64,000 nt of DNA. Source: Anaerolineales bacterium UBA2181 (GTDB taxonomy: Bacteria > Chloroflexota > Anaerolineae > Promineifilales > UBA4811). The stretch covers positions 63,561-127,560 of the forward strand of contig DCVT01000022.1 of assembly GCA_002328075.1 (NCBI GenBank), given 5' to 3'. Positions 35,052-44,006 of the stretch are shown piece by piece. Numbering within the stretch: the stretch's first letter is position 1; each line of letters starts with the position of its first letter. A program made the position numbers and the translations under genes. The notes beneath the pieces were generated by a model that was given only the letters and a program-made list of their open reading frames with translations, was not told the origin of the DNA and ran no database searches.

Positions 35052-35981
35052 ATGGGCACGTCAGTGACAGATGAACAGATCAAACAGGAAGTACGAAAAA
35101 GGTATGGGCAATGGGCCGGGCGATTCGGCGAACCCATGGCGCAGCCCGCGAACACGGCGTATGCAGCGCAGCAGGGCACGATCATCCCGCTGGCGGACTC
35201 TGTGCCGTCGAACGCCTGCTGTGCCCCCGGCGACCGGCCCGTCGGAGAGGGATGCTGCTCGGGCGAGTCAGGACAAGGCAGGATCGCTGACCTGCTCTAT
35301 TCGTCACACGAGTTGGCGGTGCTGCCCGAGAGCGTGACCGGCGCCGCGGCCGGGTGTGGCAACCCAACCGCGATTGCGGAACTACGGCCGGGCGAGACTG
35401 TGTTGGATCTCGGGTCTGGCGGTGGGATCGACTGTTTCCTGGCTGCCCGGCAAGTGGGCCCGCACGGACAGGTCATCGGGTTGGACATGACCCCGGAGAT
35501 GGTCAAGCTGGCTCGCCGCAACGCCAAGAAACTGGCGTTGTCCAACGTCGATTTTCGTTGGGGCGAGATCGAAGAGATTCCGCTGCCCGACGACTCGGTG
35601 GACGTGGTCATCTCCAACTGTGTCATCAACCTCTCTCCGGACAAGGATGCTGTCTTTGCGGAGACCTATCGCGTCCTGCGGCCGGGAGGCCGGCTGGCGG
35701 TTTCCGATATGGTCCTGGAGGGTGATTTGCCACCGACGATCCGCGCCCGGATGGACTCCTGGGCGGCTTGCATATCGGGAGCCCTGGAGAAGCAGACCTA
35801 CCTGGACAAGATACGCGAGGCCGGGTTTGCGGATATCGAGGTAGCATCGGTGGACTATGTGCCGCTGTGTGTCCCAGATTGGGAGTCGGGCACCGACAAA
35901 ACATCAGATTCCGGGATCGACCAGCGGTCGCTGGCCCGTATGGTTGCCAGCATCAAGGTCAAGGCACGAAAACCGGCTTAG
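35052..35981 (+). CDS. arsM: Arsenite S-adenosylmethionine methyltransferase
   Basis: A 309-residue methyltransferase. SAM motif I is VLDLGSGGGIDCFLAA (117-132). The three conserved arsenite-binding cysteines of ArsM are present as Cys102 (GCGNP), Cys190 (SNCVINL) and Cys240 (WAACISG). Extra N-terminal pairs CC (56-57, 68-69) are often seen in ArsM and may pre-bind arsenic. It methylates As(III) stepwise to volatile or exportable forms in the cytoplasm. It is downstream of arsR and its operator. No arsenite efflux pump (ArsB/Acr3) is in the window, so methylation may be the main exit route here. Confidence 0.95.
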   Translation: MGTSVTDEQIKQEVRKRYGQWAGRFGEPMAQPANTAYAAQQGTIIPLADSVPSNACCAPGDRPVGEGCCSGESGQGRIADLLYSSHELAVLPESVTGAAAGCGNPTAIAELRPGETVLDLGSGGGIDCFLAARQVGPHGQVIGLDMTPEMVKLARRNAKKLALSNVDFRWGEIEEIPLPDDSVDVVISNCVINLSPDKDAVFAETYRVLRPGGRLAVSDMVLEGDLPPTIRARMDSWAACISGALEKQTYLDKIREAGFADIEVASVDYVPLCVPDWESGTDKTSDSGIDQRSLARMVASIKVKARKPA

Positions 35982-36131
35982 CCGGATGCTGTGGGTTGCC
36001 GGGCAGTCTGTTTTCGCGGTGCTATGGCCGGCGAGTCGGGTCCTGTTGGTGCACGGACGCGACAGGGCACGTCGACGTGTAGTTGCTCGCCCTGCCTGAT
36101 AGGCAGTATCGACTTGGTGGGAGGAGGAACC

Positions 36132-37058
36132 ATGCAACGGCCACAGCCGCATCCACATCTGCATATTGCACCCGCCGATTGGTGGACCAGCTTTCTGGTG
36201 ATGGTTCGGTCCGCTGAGGAGCAGCAGAGGGCGCGGGTGCTCATCGAGAGCCTTCGCACCTTTGGCGGCCCGTTGAGCGGTTGCCCGGTCTGGGTCTTGG
36301 TGCCGGACACAGCCGACGTGCTCCCCACATTACAGGATTTGGGAGAGGTGATTCTGTTCCCATTCGAAGTGGCGGCCAACTTGCAGGCGACGTATTTCTC
36401 GGCCAAGGTGAGCGCCTGTGCGGTCGCCGAATCCGAGGCGCCCCGCGGGGTGCGATCACTGGTTTGGCTTGACCCATGTACGCTCATCCTCCAGCCGCCT
36501 TACCAGCTTGACCTAACGGGTGCCGTGGCCGCGTTCCGGCCGGTCCATATCCGAAACGTCGGTTCGTTGGCCAGCGAACCGCTAGACCCGTATTGGACGG
36601 GAATTTACCGCGCAGTGGGCCTGGAGGCGGTGCGGCAGGAGGTGGAATCATTCGTGGACGGTCAGCGGTTGCGGCCGTACTATAACACGCATGTCTTTGC
36701 CTGGGATCCGTCGAGCGGGTTGGCAACCCGGTGGCTGGATTCCTTCAGAGCCCTGGCGACTGATCGCAGCTTTCGCGATGGGCCCTGCCAAGATGAGTTG
36801 CATCATATCTTTCTGCACCAGGCGGTGCTAAGCGCGCTGGTGACCCGGCATCTGGCTCCAGAACAGGTTCGGCTCCTGCCGCCGGATTACAACTACCCGC
36901 TGCACCTGCACCAGCGGGTGCCGCCGGAACGCCGGACTCTATCTCTTGGTCGTCTTGTGACCCCGGTTTACGAGGAGCATTTCCCCTCGCCGGATACGCT
37001 GGGAGACATCCAGATAGAGGAGCCGCTCAGCGCCTGGTTGGCGTCCCGGCACAGCTGA
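36132..37058 (+). CDS. Conserved-looking protein, possibly GT-A glycosyltransferase-like
   Basis: A 308-residue soluble protein. GAGGAGGAAC directly before ATG 36132 is a strong ribosome site, so the longer upstream frame is rejected. A segment with SLVWLDPCTLILQPP sits where sugar-nucleotide transferases carry their DxD strand, and YYNTHVFAWDPSS and CQDELHHIFLHQAVLS follow in an order seen in GT-A folds. The similarity is weak and there is no clear DxD. The N-terminus (QPHPHLHIAPADWW) is His-rich. I do not recognise a family; the function is open. It follows arsM by 150 bases without an obvious promoter. Confidence 0.6.
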   Translation: MQRPQPHPHLHIAPADWWTSFLVMVRSAEEQQRARVLIESLRTFGGPLSGCPVWVLVPDTADVLPTLQDLGEVILFPFEVAANLQATYFSAKVSACAVAESEAPRGVRSLVWLDPCTLILQPPYQLDLTGAVAAFRPVHIRNVGSLASEPLDPYWTGIYRAVGLEAVRQEVESFVDGQRLRPYYNTHVFAWDPSSGLATRWLDSFRALATDRSFRDGPCQDELHHIFLHQAVLSALVTRHLAPEQVRLLPPDYNYPLHLHQRVPPERRTLSLGRLVTPVYEEHFPSPDTLGDIQIEEPLSAWLASRHS

Positions 37059-37194
37059 CACGACGCAACGCCGAATCAGATCGGCGCTCTCCCCTGGCAG
37101 GGCGATTTCCGGCGGGGTGGTGGATCACCTATTGGCGGAAGCGACCCGGTGATAAGGACCAGCCAATACGAGCGCGTCCCGCCCGAGGTGCCCG

Positions 37195-37226
37195 TTGCCT
37201 GCGTCTGGCTCCTGGAGTATACTCCA
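37195..37226 (+). promoter_or_regulatory. Promoter with palindromic operator over the -10
   Basis: TTGCCT (37195-37200), 17-base spacer, TATACT (37218-37223). The -10 is embedded in a perfect 14-bp palindrome TGGAGTATACTCCA (37213-37226). Such placement is typical of a repressor operator. It lies about 75 bases before the TPR lipoprotein start. Confidence 0.55.
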
Positions 37227-37302
37227 AGCAGGCTCGCGGTCCAGCGCGATACGGACCCAGCAGCGGGGAACCGGACGCTACCGCGGGCAGGAGGAAGGCA
37301 CT

Positions 37303-38748
37303 GTGCGACATTGGTTGGGCGAATTTCTGTGGTTTGTATGGCTGCTGCTGGCCATCACGGGCTGTGGGACCGGCGATCGACTTGAGCGAGCGCTGAACGA
37401 AGGTCAGGCAGCTCTGGAACAGGGCGACCCGGCGGCCGCGGTTGCAGCCTTGGATCGGGCGATCGAGATCGATCCCCGGTCCCTGGAGGCGTATGTCAAC
37501 CGGTGCGCTGCTGAACTCGGCCTGCAACAGTATGAGTTGGCGCTGGCGGACTGCAGCCAGGCACTGGCCCTTGACCCCACCAGTGCGCTGGCGCTGCGCC
37601 AACGGTGTGCGGCCCAGTTGGGTCTGGACGATCTGGCGGCCGCGGTGACCGATTGCACTGCCAACATTCAGCTCGACGCTGAGGATGGGTCGGCGCACGC
37701 GTACCGGTGCGAGGCTTACCTGAAGCAGGGCCAAGACGAGTTGGCCATTGCTGACTGCAGCCGGGCAATCCGGCTTGACCCTGATCTGGAGCGGGCCTAT
37801 TACTTCCGTGCAAGCATTCACTTTTTCCGGCGCAACCTGGATCAGGCGCTGGCGGACTATGATCAGGCCATTGCCCTCGACCCCGACGGAGCAACCTATA
37901 ACAACCGGGGACTGGTCTTATTGAGTCTGGGGCATCTGGAAGAGGCTTTGGCCGATTTCAGCCGGACAGTGGAGCTGAGCCCGGGTATGGCAACCGCGCA
38001 CTATAATCGGGGACTGGCTTTGGCAGCCCTCGGCCGGGTGCCAGAGGCCGTAGCCGCGTACGGCAAGGCTTTGGAGCTTGACTCCTCGCTGTCCATGGCC
38101 TACTATGACCGTGGCATCGCGCACGAAAAGCTGGGTGACTTTGACAGCGCCCTGGAGGATTACGGCCATGCAATCGAACTGGATCCAAACCTGGGAGCCG
38201 CCTATAACAATCGCGGCGCTCTGTATGCTGCCGAAGGTCAGGTGCAACAGGCAATGGCGGATCTGAGCGAGGCCATCCGTCTGGACCCAAGCATGGCTAC
38301 AGCGTGGGCTAACCGCGGGGCGCTCTACCGGGCAGCAGGAATGGTCGAGCGCGCGGTCGTTGACCTCGACCGGGCAATAGAGTTGAACCCTGGGCTGGCC
38401 CGTGCCTACAGCGACCGCGGCTTTGCATTGGATGAGCTGGGCCGGTATGACGAGGCGCTGTTGGATTATGGTGTTGCGCTGAGTCTCGACCCTTTGCTGG
38501 TGGTGGCCTACAACAACCGGGCGGTCACCCATCTCAAGCTGAACCAGCCGGCCGAGGCTCTGGCGGACCTGAACCGTGGGATTGAATTGTCGCCCACCAA
38601 CGCTAACCTGTACCTCCTGCGCGGCCTGGCATACGAGCAATCGGGTAACGCCGCCGACGCCATCAGTGACCTGGAACGGGTGTTGGAGCTGACCCAGAAC
38701 GCGTTGCTGGTAGAGATGGCTCAAGCTGAGCTGGAGAAGCTCAGGTGA
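37303..38748 (+). CDS. TPR-repeat lipoprotein
   Basis: A 481-residue protein. GTG 37303 follows AGGAGG and opens a signal sequence (FLWFVWLLLAITGC) with lipobox ITGC at about residue 21. The rest is about 13 tandem TPR units of 34 residues, many ending in A-x-A-LDPS/ELDP-type turns (for example AYNNRGALYAAEGQVQQAM). It is probably displayed outside the membrane as a protein-interaction scaffold. No catalytic domain is present. A promoter with a palindrome over its -10 suggests specific repression. The starting codon could be misplaced upstream, but only GTG 37303 has a ribosome site and a complete signal peptide. Confidence 0.88.
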   Translation: MRHWLGEFLWFVWLLLAITGCGTGDRLERALNEGQAALEQGDPAAAVAALDRAIEIDPRSLEAYVNRCAAELGLQQYELALADCSQALALDPTSALALRQRCAAQLGLDDLAAAVTDCTANIQLDAEDGSAHAYRCEAYLKQGQDELAIADCSRAIRLDPDLERAYYFRASIHFFRRNLDQALADYDQAIALDPDGATYNNRGLVLLSLGHLEEALADFSRTVELSPGMATAHYNRGLALAALGRVPEAVAAYGKALELDSSLSMAYYDRGIAHEKLGDFDSALEDYGHAIELDPNLGAAYNNRGALYAAEGQVQQAMADLSEAIRLDPSMATAWANRGALYRAAGMVERAVVDLDRAIELNPGLARAYSDRGFALDELGRYDEALLDYGVALSLDPLLVVAYNNRAVTHLKLNQPAEALADLNRGIELSPTNANLYLLRGLAYEQSGNAADAISDLERVLELTQNALLVEMAQAELEKLR

Positions 38749-38893
38749 GGGTAGCTAGGTGCTCCAAATCCCGCCTATCTCGTTTTTTGCGGCCCGGCCG
38801 GTCAACCGGTGGTAACGTCGTTGTCGCCCGTCAGGATGGGCGTCAACAGCCGGGTTGACCCGCCATCCGGCTGGCCGATTCGAAAGCACTTGT

Positions 38894-39796
38894 TCAGCCG
38901 TCCAGCCTCAGGACTTCCGGCCGGAGGTCCAATTCCTCCACCGCCCTCTCGAGCTCGCTCGGGGTCAGCGGCCGACCGAGGCCGGCGTAGGCGGTGAGCA
39001 CAGCCTCCATGGCGTTTACCCCGAATGATCGCCCTTCATAGCGCGGGGTAGTGGTGATCACCGTGCGCACGCCGCGGGCCCGCAACATCTCCAGGTTCTC
39101 CTGGGTGGTGGTGTTGGTCACCACAACCCGGCCCGGCAGGTCGGGCGGTGCGTACTTGAGGATATAATGCATGTCACCGGCGATGAGGTCGGCCGCTAAC
39201 CAGTGACGCGCGTGCTTTGGATGAGTTGCTTCATCCCGGCTGCCGGGCGGGTATAGCACAGTCATTGGCAGGTAGCCCATCAAGGGCATCAGCAGGCGAA
39301 CCAGTCGGCGGAATCGGTCCAATCCCACAATGGGGATGGGTACGCCCAACATGAACATCAAGTCGCCCATGACCACCCGGCCGGAGACGGAAGAGACGGC
39401 TTCAATCAGGCCCATTCGGTCCACTCCCAAGGGGATAAACCCGTTTTCAAAACGCGGCAATCCGCCCAGGGCAGGCGCTGCTCGCCGGAAAACCTGTCGT
39501 TCCAGCACATACTTGAGCAGGCGGCCGTCCACCACCGGCGTCCGGTATACATCCTGGACCAGTCGTAGAGCAGACCGCACCGGATAATCCCGCTGGTCCA
39601 GGCGAACATAGAGGTCAATGCCTCCGACGCTCAAGGCGTCCACTTGTCCGTCCAGTTGGGCAAACAGACGGCGTGCCTGTTCGGCATCGCCCCCGGTGCC
39701 GATCCGTTCGAGGCGAATTTGCTGCCCGTCGAAATCCACCACCACGGACTTGTCGCGGTCCGGGCTGCCCAAGCTGACGCTCACCGCTCGTTTCAA
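38894..39796 (-). CDS. Quinate 5-dehydrogenase-like protein (family annotation uncertain)
   Basis: A 300-residue protein. TTG 39796 is chosen as start because AGGAG lies seven bases upstream and the family-like N-terminus (KRAVSVSLGSPDRDKSV) begins there. Conserved-looking blocks are IERIGTGGD-like LERIGTGGDAEQA, ALSVGGIDLYV and RTPVVDGRLLKYVLERQ. I recall this pattern from proteins annotated as quinate 5-dehydrogenase in Firmicutes and Chloroflexota, but that name has little biochemical support. The C-terminal half includes VVTNTTTQENLEMLRARGV. No shikimate or quinate pathway gene is adjacent. Function is best treated as unproven. Confidence 0.7.
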   Translation of the reverse strand: MKRAVSVSLGSPDRDKSVVVDFDGQQIRLERIGTGGDAEQARRLFAQLDGQVDALSVGGIDLYVRLDQRDYPVRSALRLVQDVYRTPVVDGRLLKYVLERQVFRRAAPALGGLPRFENGFIPLGVDRMGLIEAVSSVSGRVVMGDLMFMLGVPIPIVGLDRFRRLVRLLMPLMGYLPMTVLYPPGSRDEATHPKHARHWLAADLIAGDMHYILKYAPPDLPGRVVVTNTTTQENLEMLRARGVRTVITTTPRYEGRSFGVNAMEAVLTAYAGLGRPLTPSELERAVEELDLRPEVLRLDG

Positions 39797-39965
39797 CTCT
39801 GCGCTCCTGCGGCCGTACGCGCCGCTCATTAGGTGTGGTCGAGTCGATCCCTCATATCAGGCGTCCGGCTGCGGGCGCCCTGGCTTTGTGGACTCGCTCG
39901 GTATCTTCCGCTCAAGCTGATAGGTGCGCCGTTACCAAGCAGACTGCAGCGCGCCTGGACGTGAT

Positions 39966-40805
39966 TCATTCAACGATTGCCGTTTGGCAACCCTCTGGCA
40001 TTGTGATCTGGATCGGTTGGTTGATGCTGCTCAACTCAATTGACACCTGCAGACCCCCAAAATCACCGTCGGCCTCCATCCGTTGCTCGATTGCCAGGTA
40101 GTACTTGACCAGATACTGACCATCCACAGCGACCCAATATTCGCCCTCGTTCTTGGTCACGTTGGCGCCGGATTCGACGCCCAGCCCGTCGAGCAAGAAG
40201 GTGTAGTGATTAGTCTCGACTCCGTTCACCGTCTCCTGGCCGACCAAGACCGGATTGGCGATGATCGGCGTAAAGTCGATCATGTCCAGCAGAACCCCCT
40301 GCAACTCGTTTGCCATTGGGTCCGCCTCCTCCACCCTGTACTCGCCGTCAGACTCGGTGCAGGTCTTGAGCCCGACGGTGTACTGGAGCGATTCGCTGGT
40401 GCTGGGCTCCGGGTAGTCGGCGGTGGTCTCCCAGTTGGAGGTCCGAACCATATACGCATCATCGGCCGAGGAATAGTTTACCTCATAGATCATCTCGCTC
40501 CGGTCCTGGGTCGTCGGTCCATTGCTGACCATGCTGACAACCAGTACAAAGCTGTCCAAGCTGGCTAATCCCTGCCGCAGGGGGACCGGCTGCGATAGGT
40601 CCGGCGCTGGTTCTGGGCTCGGGCTTGCCGCGGGTTTGGCCGCGCTGCTTGCCGGCGATGGCGTGGCGGTTGGGCTGGATGCGCCCGGGGCCGAAGGTTG
40701 AGCGGGTGCAGGCGTGCCAGACGTCAACCCACCCAGGTTGCACGCGAGCGACGTACAGACTAGCGCCACAATCGACAAGACAATCCACCTCTTCATGCTC
40801 TTCAT
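39966..40805 (-). CDS. Lipoprotein, LppX/LolA-like fold suspected
   Basis: A 279-residue lipoprotein. The lipobox SLAC (Cys22) is followed by a Pro/Ala/Ser-rich tether to about residue 75. The C-terminal 200 residues form a beta-rich domain (TNHYTFLLDGLGVES, GEYWVAVDGQYLVKYYLAI) resembling the LppX/LprG and outer-membrane-lipoprotein-sorting folds that carry lipids. GGGAGG lies five bases before ATG 40805. It lies downstream of, and in the same direction as, the ABC operon at 40932-43875, so it may be its periplasmic partner. This is inferred from position only. Confidence 0.7.
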   Translation of the reverse strand: MKSMKRWIVLSIVALVCTSLACNLGGLTSGTPAPAQPSAPGASSPTATPSPASSAAKPAASPSPEPAPDLSQPVPLRQGLASLDSFVLVVSMVSNGPTTQDRSEMIYEVNYSSADDAYMVRTSNWETTADYPEPSTSESLQYTVGLKTCTESDGEYRVEEADPMANELQGVLLDMIDFTPIIANPVLVGQETVNGVETNHYTFLLDGLGVESGANVTKNEGEYWVAVDGQYLVKYYLAIEQRMEADGDFGGLQVSIELSSINQPIQITMPEGCQTAIVE

Positions 40806-40931
40806 ACTGACCTCCCTGTTAACCTTGGGTGGCTAGCCCCGACTTCACTGCCCCAACACCTGCTGGCCGTAAGCCACCCGGCTCCAGGTGCCATGTCAGG
40901 GGAAAAACAGAGTTCTCCCGACACGAATACG

Positions 40932-42026
40932 TCAATCCGCCCGCAAAAGGCCATCCAGTTCCGTTCCTCCCAGCCAGACGACCGGAAGTGAAGCGCCGGT
41001 CAGTGCTATGGCGGCAAGCCAGCCGGTGCCGGCCAGGGCCGTTGCTAGGTCAATCCTGAGCGGAATGGCCAACCCGCCTACATCCAGCGAGGCGATCGTT
41101 GCTAGAGTGGCGACTGCTGCGCCACCGGCGAGGCTGCCGGCGGTGGCGAGCGCGGCCGACTGCACTCCCAGATACACGGCGAGCCATGGCCGCGAATATC
41201 CCAAACACTGCAGGGTTGCCAACACCCGCCGCCGAACCCACGCCAGCCGGAGAAGTACCACCGCCAGCGTCAGGCCACAGATGAGCGAGACCAATCCCAT
41301 GATGGAGTTAAAGAAGCTGATGATCGGAGCAAACTCCGCGACGGTCAGCCGGAGAGCCTCTCCACGCCGGATTACCTCAGCATTTCCCGGCAATAGCTCG
41401 CCAACCTGCAGGACGCCGTTGTCGGGGACCAGGTAGATGGAGACGTCCTGCCCATAGCCGACCAGTGCCTGTGCATCTGTCAGCGATATCCACGCCTGGT
41501 TGTCCGTATAGGTGCCGGTTCGGAATATGCCGATCACGGTAAAGTCCCGGCCGCGGAGGCGGACGAGACCGCCCAACTTAAGGTTCAACCTCTCGGCCAA
41601 GCGCCAACCGACCAATGCTTGGCGGGTTGCCGAGTCCGGGGTAAGCGCCTGGCCCTCCAGGAGGTCGAACGGAGTGACCTGAGCATAGTCGCTCAGGCTG
41701 ACACCGCGAATTTGGACCACGTCTTCCACGGAGGTACCAACACCCCGGTTGATCTGAGGGATGGGCCGGCCGGCGCCGCGCAGCTCCAACTCTTGCGTCA
41801 CCGTCGGGCCAAGACGACTGTTTCCCAGCTCGCCAAAGGTACCCACTTCCTGGACCACGAGATAGGCCGGCCCAACCTCATTGTACTCCTGGACTAGTCC
41901 ACGGCGATAACCGATCACCGACAGGGTCATAGTGATGGTCAGAGCAACGAATACGATCGTTGCGGCTGACTGCTTCCACGTGCAGCGAAGCTCGGATATT
42001 CCGAGCCAAAACATGGCGCGGATCAT
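40932..42026 (-). CDS. FtsX/MacB-like ABC permease, second subunit
   Basis: A 364-residue permease with TM1 near the N-terminus (AATIVFVALTITMTLSVIGY), a large extracytoplasmic domain (about 45-230) and three C-terminal TM segments. This is the FtsX/MacB/LolC topology. Motifs such as VIGIFRTGTYTDNQAWISL belong to the periplasmic core domain. The ATG at 42026 overlaps the stop of the upstream permease by four bases (ATGA). The two permeases differ in sequence, so a heterodimer with the ATPase is expected. Confidence 0.85.
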   Translation of the reverse strand: MIRAMFWLGISELRCTWKQSAATIVFVALTITMTLSVIGYRRGLVQEYNEVGPAYLVVQEVGTFGELGNSRLGPTVTQELELRGAGRPIPQINRGVGTSVEDVVQIRGVSLSDYAQVTPFDLLEGQALTPDSATRQALVGWRLAERLNLKLGGLVRLRGRDFTVIGIFRTGTYTDNQAWISLTDAQALVGYGQDVSIYLVPDNGVLQVGELLPGNAEVIRRGEALRLTVAEFAPIISFFNSIMGLVSLICGLTLAVVLLRLAWVRRRVLATLQCLGYSRPWLAVYLGVQSAALATAGSLAGGAAVATLATIASLDVGGLAIPLRIDLATALAGTGWLAAIALTGASLPVVWLGGTELDGLLRAD

Positions 42027-43144
42027 GAAGGTGCCTGCGGTTGCCGGCCGGCGAACCAGGCGCCCGCTCCGGCCGCCATCACGACCAAAGCGGCTGCGCT
42101 GGCGGTGGTGGCGCCCGACACCACCGGCACGATGGCGGAGCTGAAAACCACCGCGCCGCCCTGGTGAGGAGCCAGCAACAGGCTGGCTACCGCCCACCCC
42201 GGCAGAAACGCCGCCAGACTCAGGATGCAAGTGCGAATCAACAACACGGTTTGAACGGTGCTGGTGCTGTACCCGATAGCGTACAGCGTGTTGATATCCC
42301 GCTGGCGTTCCAGAACAAACAGGCTGGCAGCGTTCAGGCTCCCGAACGTGACAACGAGCAGCGCCAACATCTGAAAAACCCGACCCAACACCGCGGTGGC
42401 CTCTAGTATGCGGGTGAGGTTCCTGGTAACCTGTCGGGCCTGATATACGGAATATCTGCCGGCCAGGTTCGGGGTCTGCTCAAGCCAGGATTGCACGGCT
42501 GGCACGTCGGACTGCGGACTGAGCTGAAGGACTCCGATTTGAAAACCGTGCCCAGTGCCCAAAAGGTTCTGGCCGGCAGCGTAGGTCATGCCGATAGACA
42601 CCGCTTGCGCGCTGGGAGGCTCAAAAAGGGCCACGATGGAAAAGGGCCGGCCATAGACCTCCACCTGCTCGCCGATGGATGCGTCGAGGAGGCTCATGGC
42701 GCTGCGGCTGACCGCCGCCTGGCTGGTGGTCCGGGGCCAATGGCCGTCCAGGAGCTCCAGGTGGTGGACCGATTCCGCGTCAGCCGGTGGCACCGCCAAT
42801 ATCTGCATCAGGCGGTCTGCCACACGCAGGTACCGAAATATGACTGGGGATGCGGCGGTGACGCTGTCCGGGCCGTAGTTGGCCCGCACGTCCGCTGCAG
42901 CCTGATCCAGCGTCTCTTGGTACAGCGAGCTGTGGCCTGGATCGATGACGTTGGCGCTGATGATCCACAGGTTGTTGGCCGGTGTGCCTTCATCGCTGCC
43001 AAAGGTTTGCAGCGCCCTGGCCAGGGCGGTCACCAGCAGGAACAGCGTGACCAGCACCGATAGGAGAGCTAGACTTAACACGCTGCGCAGGCGGTCGTGA
43101 ACCAGGTCCTTCCACACCAGCCTGAACAGCACGATAGCTCTCAT
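42023..43144 (-). CDS. FtsX/MacB-like ABC permease, first subunit
   Basis: A 373-residue permease of the same topology: N-terminal TM (VLSLALLSVLVTLFLLVTAL), an extracytoplasmic domain to about residue 240, then three TMs with VLERQRDINTLYAIGYSTS, the conserved loop preceding the last helices. Starts at ATG 43144, overlapping the ATPase stop by four bases. With the downstream permease and the ATPase it should form a mechanotransmission-type exporter that moves substrates outside the membrane without transporting them across. The N-terminal basic segment WKDLVHDRLRSV contacts the ATPase in relatives. Confidence 0.87.
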   Translation of the reverse strand: MRAIVLFRLVWKDLVHDRLRSVLSLALLSVLVTLFLLVTALARALQTFGSDEGTPANNLWIISANVIDPGHSSLYQETLDQAAADVRANYGPDSVTAASPVIFRYLRVADRLMQILAVPPADAESVHHLELLDGHWPRTTSQAAVSRSAMSLLDASIGEQVEVYGRPFSIVALFEPPSAQAVSIGMTYAAGQNLLGTGHGFQIGVLQLSPQSDVPAVQSWLEQTPNLAGRYSVYQARQVTRNLTRILEATAVLGRVFQMLALLVVTFGSLNAASLFVLERQRDINTLYAIGYSTSTVQTVLLIRTCILSLAAFLPGWAVASLLLAPHQGGAVVFSSAIVPVVSGATTASAAALVVMAAGAGAWFAGRQPQAPS

Positions 43145-43875
43145 CGGGAATCGCCTTGGAGAAAGACCACCCCGCTCCGTATCTCGTACACGGTGGTGGC
43201 AAACCGGCAGAACTGCTCGTTGTGTGTGGCCAGCAGACAGGTGAGCGAACCCTGGTGGTGCAGCCTTTGGAGCAATTCAGCTGTCTGCGTTGCGCTCTCG
43301 GCATCCAAGTTGCCCGTTGGCTCGTCGGCCAATAGCAGCCGAGGTTTACCGACCACTGCGCGCGCGATTGCGACCCGCTGTTGCTCGCCTCCCGAGAGCT
43401 CCACCGGTCGGTGGTCCAGGCGGTCTCCCATCCCCAATTCGCAAAGCACATGCCGGCTGCGTTGGCAGGCCTCCCTCCAGCCGACCCCCCGAGCCAACAG
43501 CGTCAATGCCACATTGTCGCAGGCCGACAAGGCCGGCAGGAGGTTGAAAAACTGAAAGACAAAACCGACCTGCTCTCGGCGGTACCGCACCGTGGTCGCG
43601 CGTTTGACCCGGTCCAACGCCAGCCCTCCGACCACCAGACTCCCCCCGCTCGGCCGGCTGATCCCGCCAATCAGGTTGAGCAGCGTGGTTTTGCCCCCGC
43701 CACTCGGCCCAAGAATGACCACAAACGCGCCGGCCGGAATCGCCAGGTTCACCCCGCGGAGCGCTTCCACCTGTAAACGCCCCTGCTGATACGTCTTGGA
43801 TAGGTCTTGGGCCAGAATGAACGGTGAGCCGTCTGAATCGGCGCCCGTAGTTTGTGGTCCGGCAGAGTCGGTCAC
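43141..43875 (-). CDS. MacB/LolD-like ABC ATPase
   Basis: A 244-residue ATPase. Walker A is GPSGGGKTT (about 56-64), the Q-loop lies in VGFVFQFFNLLPALSACDNV (the hallmark of MacB/LolD/FtsE-type ATPases), the signature is LSGGEQQRVAIARAVV and Walker B is LLLADEPTGNLD. It starts at GTG 43875, which overlaps the stop of the tiny upstream ORF (GTGA), and its stop overlaps the first permease. Translation of the whole set is therefore chained. Substrate is unknown; lipoprotein or peptide handling are the usual roles of this ATPase type. Confidence 0.93.
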   Translation of the reverse strand: MTDSAGPQTTGADSDGSPFILAQDLSKTYQQGRLQVEALRGVNLAIPAGAFVVILGPSGGGKTTLLNLIGGISRPSGGSLVVGGLALDRVKRATTVRYRREQVGFVFQFFNLLPALSACDNVALTLLARGVGWREACQRSRHVLCELGMGDRLDHRPVELSGGEQQRVAIARAVVGKPRLLLADEPTGNLDAESATQTAELLQRLHHQGSLTCLLATHNEQFCRFATTVYEIRSGVVFLQGDSR

Positions 43876-43970
43876 GCTTCATCCACCAGGGGGCTTTGGC
43901 GGGGTCCGAACCAGGCGCAAGCGGATGCGGCGAAAACTGCGCTCAGCCCGACCATGCTGATCCGTGACAT
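43872..43970 (-). CDS. Mini-ORF, possibly leaderless, heading the ABC operon
   Basis: A 32-codon frame (MSRISMVGLSAVFAASACAWF...) from ATG 43970. Its stop TGA overlaps the ATPase GTG. A strong promoter places the transcript start one or two bases before this ATG, so the mRNA would be leaderless. The sequence is hydrophobic with an AC near residue 18, like a short lipoprotein signal peptide. It could be a real small peptide or a translational leader. A longer frame extends further upstream but would cross the promoter. Confidence 0.4.
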   Translation of the reverse strand: MSRISMVGLSAVFAASACAWFGPRQSPLVDEA

Positions 43971-43978
43971 GAATGGGA

Positions 43979-44006
43979 ATTCTACACTCGATGGGACGGG
44001 TGTCAA
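43979..44006 (-). promoter_or_regulatory. Promoter of the MacB-like ABC operon
   Basis: Minus strand: perfect TTGACA (44001-44006), 16-base spacer, TAGAAT (43979-43984). Predicted start near 43972, adjacent to ATG 43970. Confidence 0.7.
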
